From an uncultured Slackia sp. (GTDB lineage: Bacteria > Actinomycetota > Coriobacteriia > Coriobacteriales > Eggerthellaceae), in the NCBI GenBank assembly GCA_937895975.1, contig CALBLG010000179.1, positions 1 through 22,046 of the forward strand: a stretch of DNA of 22,046 nt, read 5' to 3'. Below are positions 21,540 to 22,046 of the stretch, one piece after another; position 1 is the first letter of the stretch; every line of letters begins with the position of its first letter. Below the pieces are notes generated by a model. That model searched no databases and was not told where the DNA came from. It saw nothing but the letters and a program-made list of their open reading frames with translations. The translations under genes were made by a program, and so were the position numbers.

Positions 21540-22046
21540 TCAATCGGCAAGCTCGCGCACATGCGCGCTCGATGCGCGCAGCTTTTCGGTCGCTGCATGC
21601 ACGGCGGACGCATCGTCGGGCGCTTGTTTGGCGGCTTCGCGCGCCTTCTTCCCAAAGCCGGCGGGCTTTTTCACCAGCAAGCGACGCAATTCGTCGGCAT
21701 CGGCCTTCACCTGCTTCTTCTCGTCCTTCGCGAGCTGCTTGGCCGCCTTCGACGCCAACGCGCGGTCGACCTCCGAAAGCAAGCGGTTCGCCTCGTCATG
21801 CGCGCTCATCGACTCGCGGCGCGCCTCGTCTTGCGACGCGTATTGTTCGGCATCGCGGATGGCGGCCTGGATTTCCGCATCGGACATACGGCCTGAATCG
21901 TCGATGGTGATAGATTGCTCTTTGCCCGTGTCTTTATCGCGCGCCGACACCGTGAGGATGCCGTTCGCATCGATGTCGAACGTCACTTCGATTTGCGGCA
22001 CGCCCGCCATGGCGCGCTTGATGCCCTTCAGGCGAAACTTGCCGAT
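21540..22046 (-). CDS. dnaK: Chaperone DnaK, C-terminal part (5' end outside window)
   Basis: The visible 168 residues hold the end of the substrate-binding beta domain (IGKFRLKGI...GVPQIEVTFDIDANGILTVSARDKDTGKEQSI) and the helical lid. The lid has Ala/Lys-rich helices and ends HVRELAD; the acidic EEV-type tail seen in many DnaK proteins is absent. KRAMAG replaces the usual PPAPRG before VPQIEV. No grpE follows; the next gene is a convergent lipoprotein. This may be a paralogue, or the grpE-dnaJ genes may sit elsewhere. The ATPase domain is outside the window, so this is a partial gene and the paralogue idea is untested. Confidence 0.92.
   Translation of the reverse strand: MGKFRLKGIKRAMAGVPQIEVTFDIDANGILTVSARDKDTGKEQSITIDDSGRMSDAEIQAAIRDAEQYASQDEARRESMSAHDEANRLLSEVDRALASKAAKQLAKDEKKQVKADADELRRLLVKKPAGFGKKAREAAKQAPDDASAVHAATEKLRASSAHVRELAD

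Overview
The window is a GC-rich chromosomal segment that reads as a Gram-positive, actinobacterial-type genome, most likely class Coriobacteriia (Eggerthella/Slackia-like). That placement is inferred from base composition, the coexistence of dnaX, a small SRP RNA, ECF transporter subunits and a CIRCE element, a trp leader of the actinobacterial NWWWR type, and many WG-repeat, lipoprotein and zinc-ribbon envelope proteins. No phage, insertion sequence, CRISPR array, rRNA or tRNA was found.

Layout. 1-7.2 kb: a minus-strand housekeeping block holds dnaX (its 3' end is off the left edge), a lipoprotein and WG-repeat protein operon, a DedA membrane protein and the SRP RNA. Two overlapping plus-strand fluoride-channel genes (fluC/crcB pair) follow. 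7.3-9.95 kb: a drug-type MFS transporter with an unusual C-terminal CBS-domain pair is divergent from a MarR-family regulator, with an operator-like inverted repeat between them. 10.2-13.5 kb: a minus-strand transport block holds an NSS-family Na+ symporter, then a transcription-attenuation leader encoding three consecutive Trp codons, then a TrpP-like ECF S component and an EcfT subunit, with no ATPase gene nearby. 13.5-16.2 kb: a CIRCE-controlled Hsp20, a Ppx/GppA phosphatase and endonuclease IV (nfo). 16.4-21.5 kb: an accessory envelope region with two zinc-ribbon membrane proteins, a zinc-finger protein of unknown function and a Tat-exported lipoprotein. The right edge carries the 3' end of a dnaK gene on the minus strand.

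The two most interesting signals are non-coding. First, a trp-type leader peptide and terminator precede the ECF S/T genes. This gives the S component a substrate (tryptophan) and a ribosome-mediated attenuation mechanism. Second, the convergent gap at 17.64-17.95 kb holds two long hairpins in opposite orientation. They share an identical 27-nt core and loop, but their stems differ in sequence and each is still almost perfectly self-complementary. This is the signature of a mobile or structured repeat family maintained by base pairing.

How genes work together: the MarR regulator probably represses the MFS exporter; HrcA probably represses hsp20; charged tRNA-Trp probably controls the ECF operon. 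The lipoprotein and WG-repeat genes are one transcript. Coordinates of starts were chosen by Shine-Dalgarno position. All functional calls rest on motif recognition, not on database searches.
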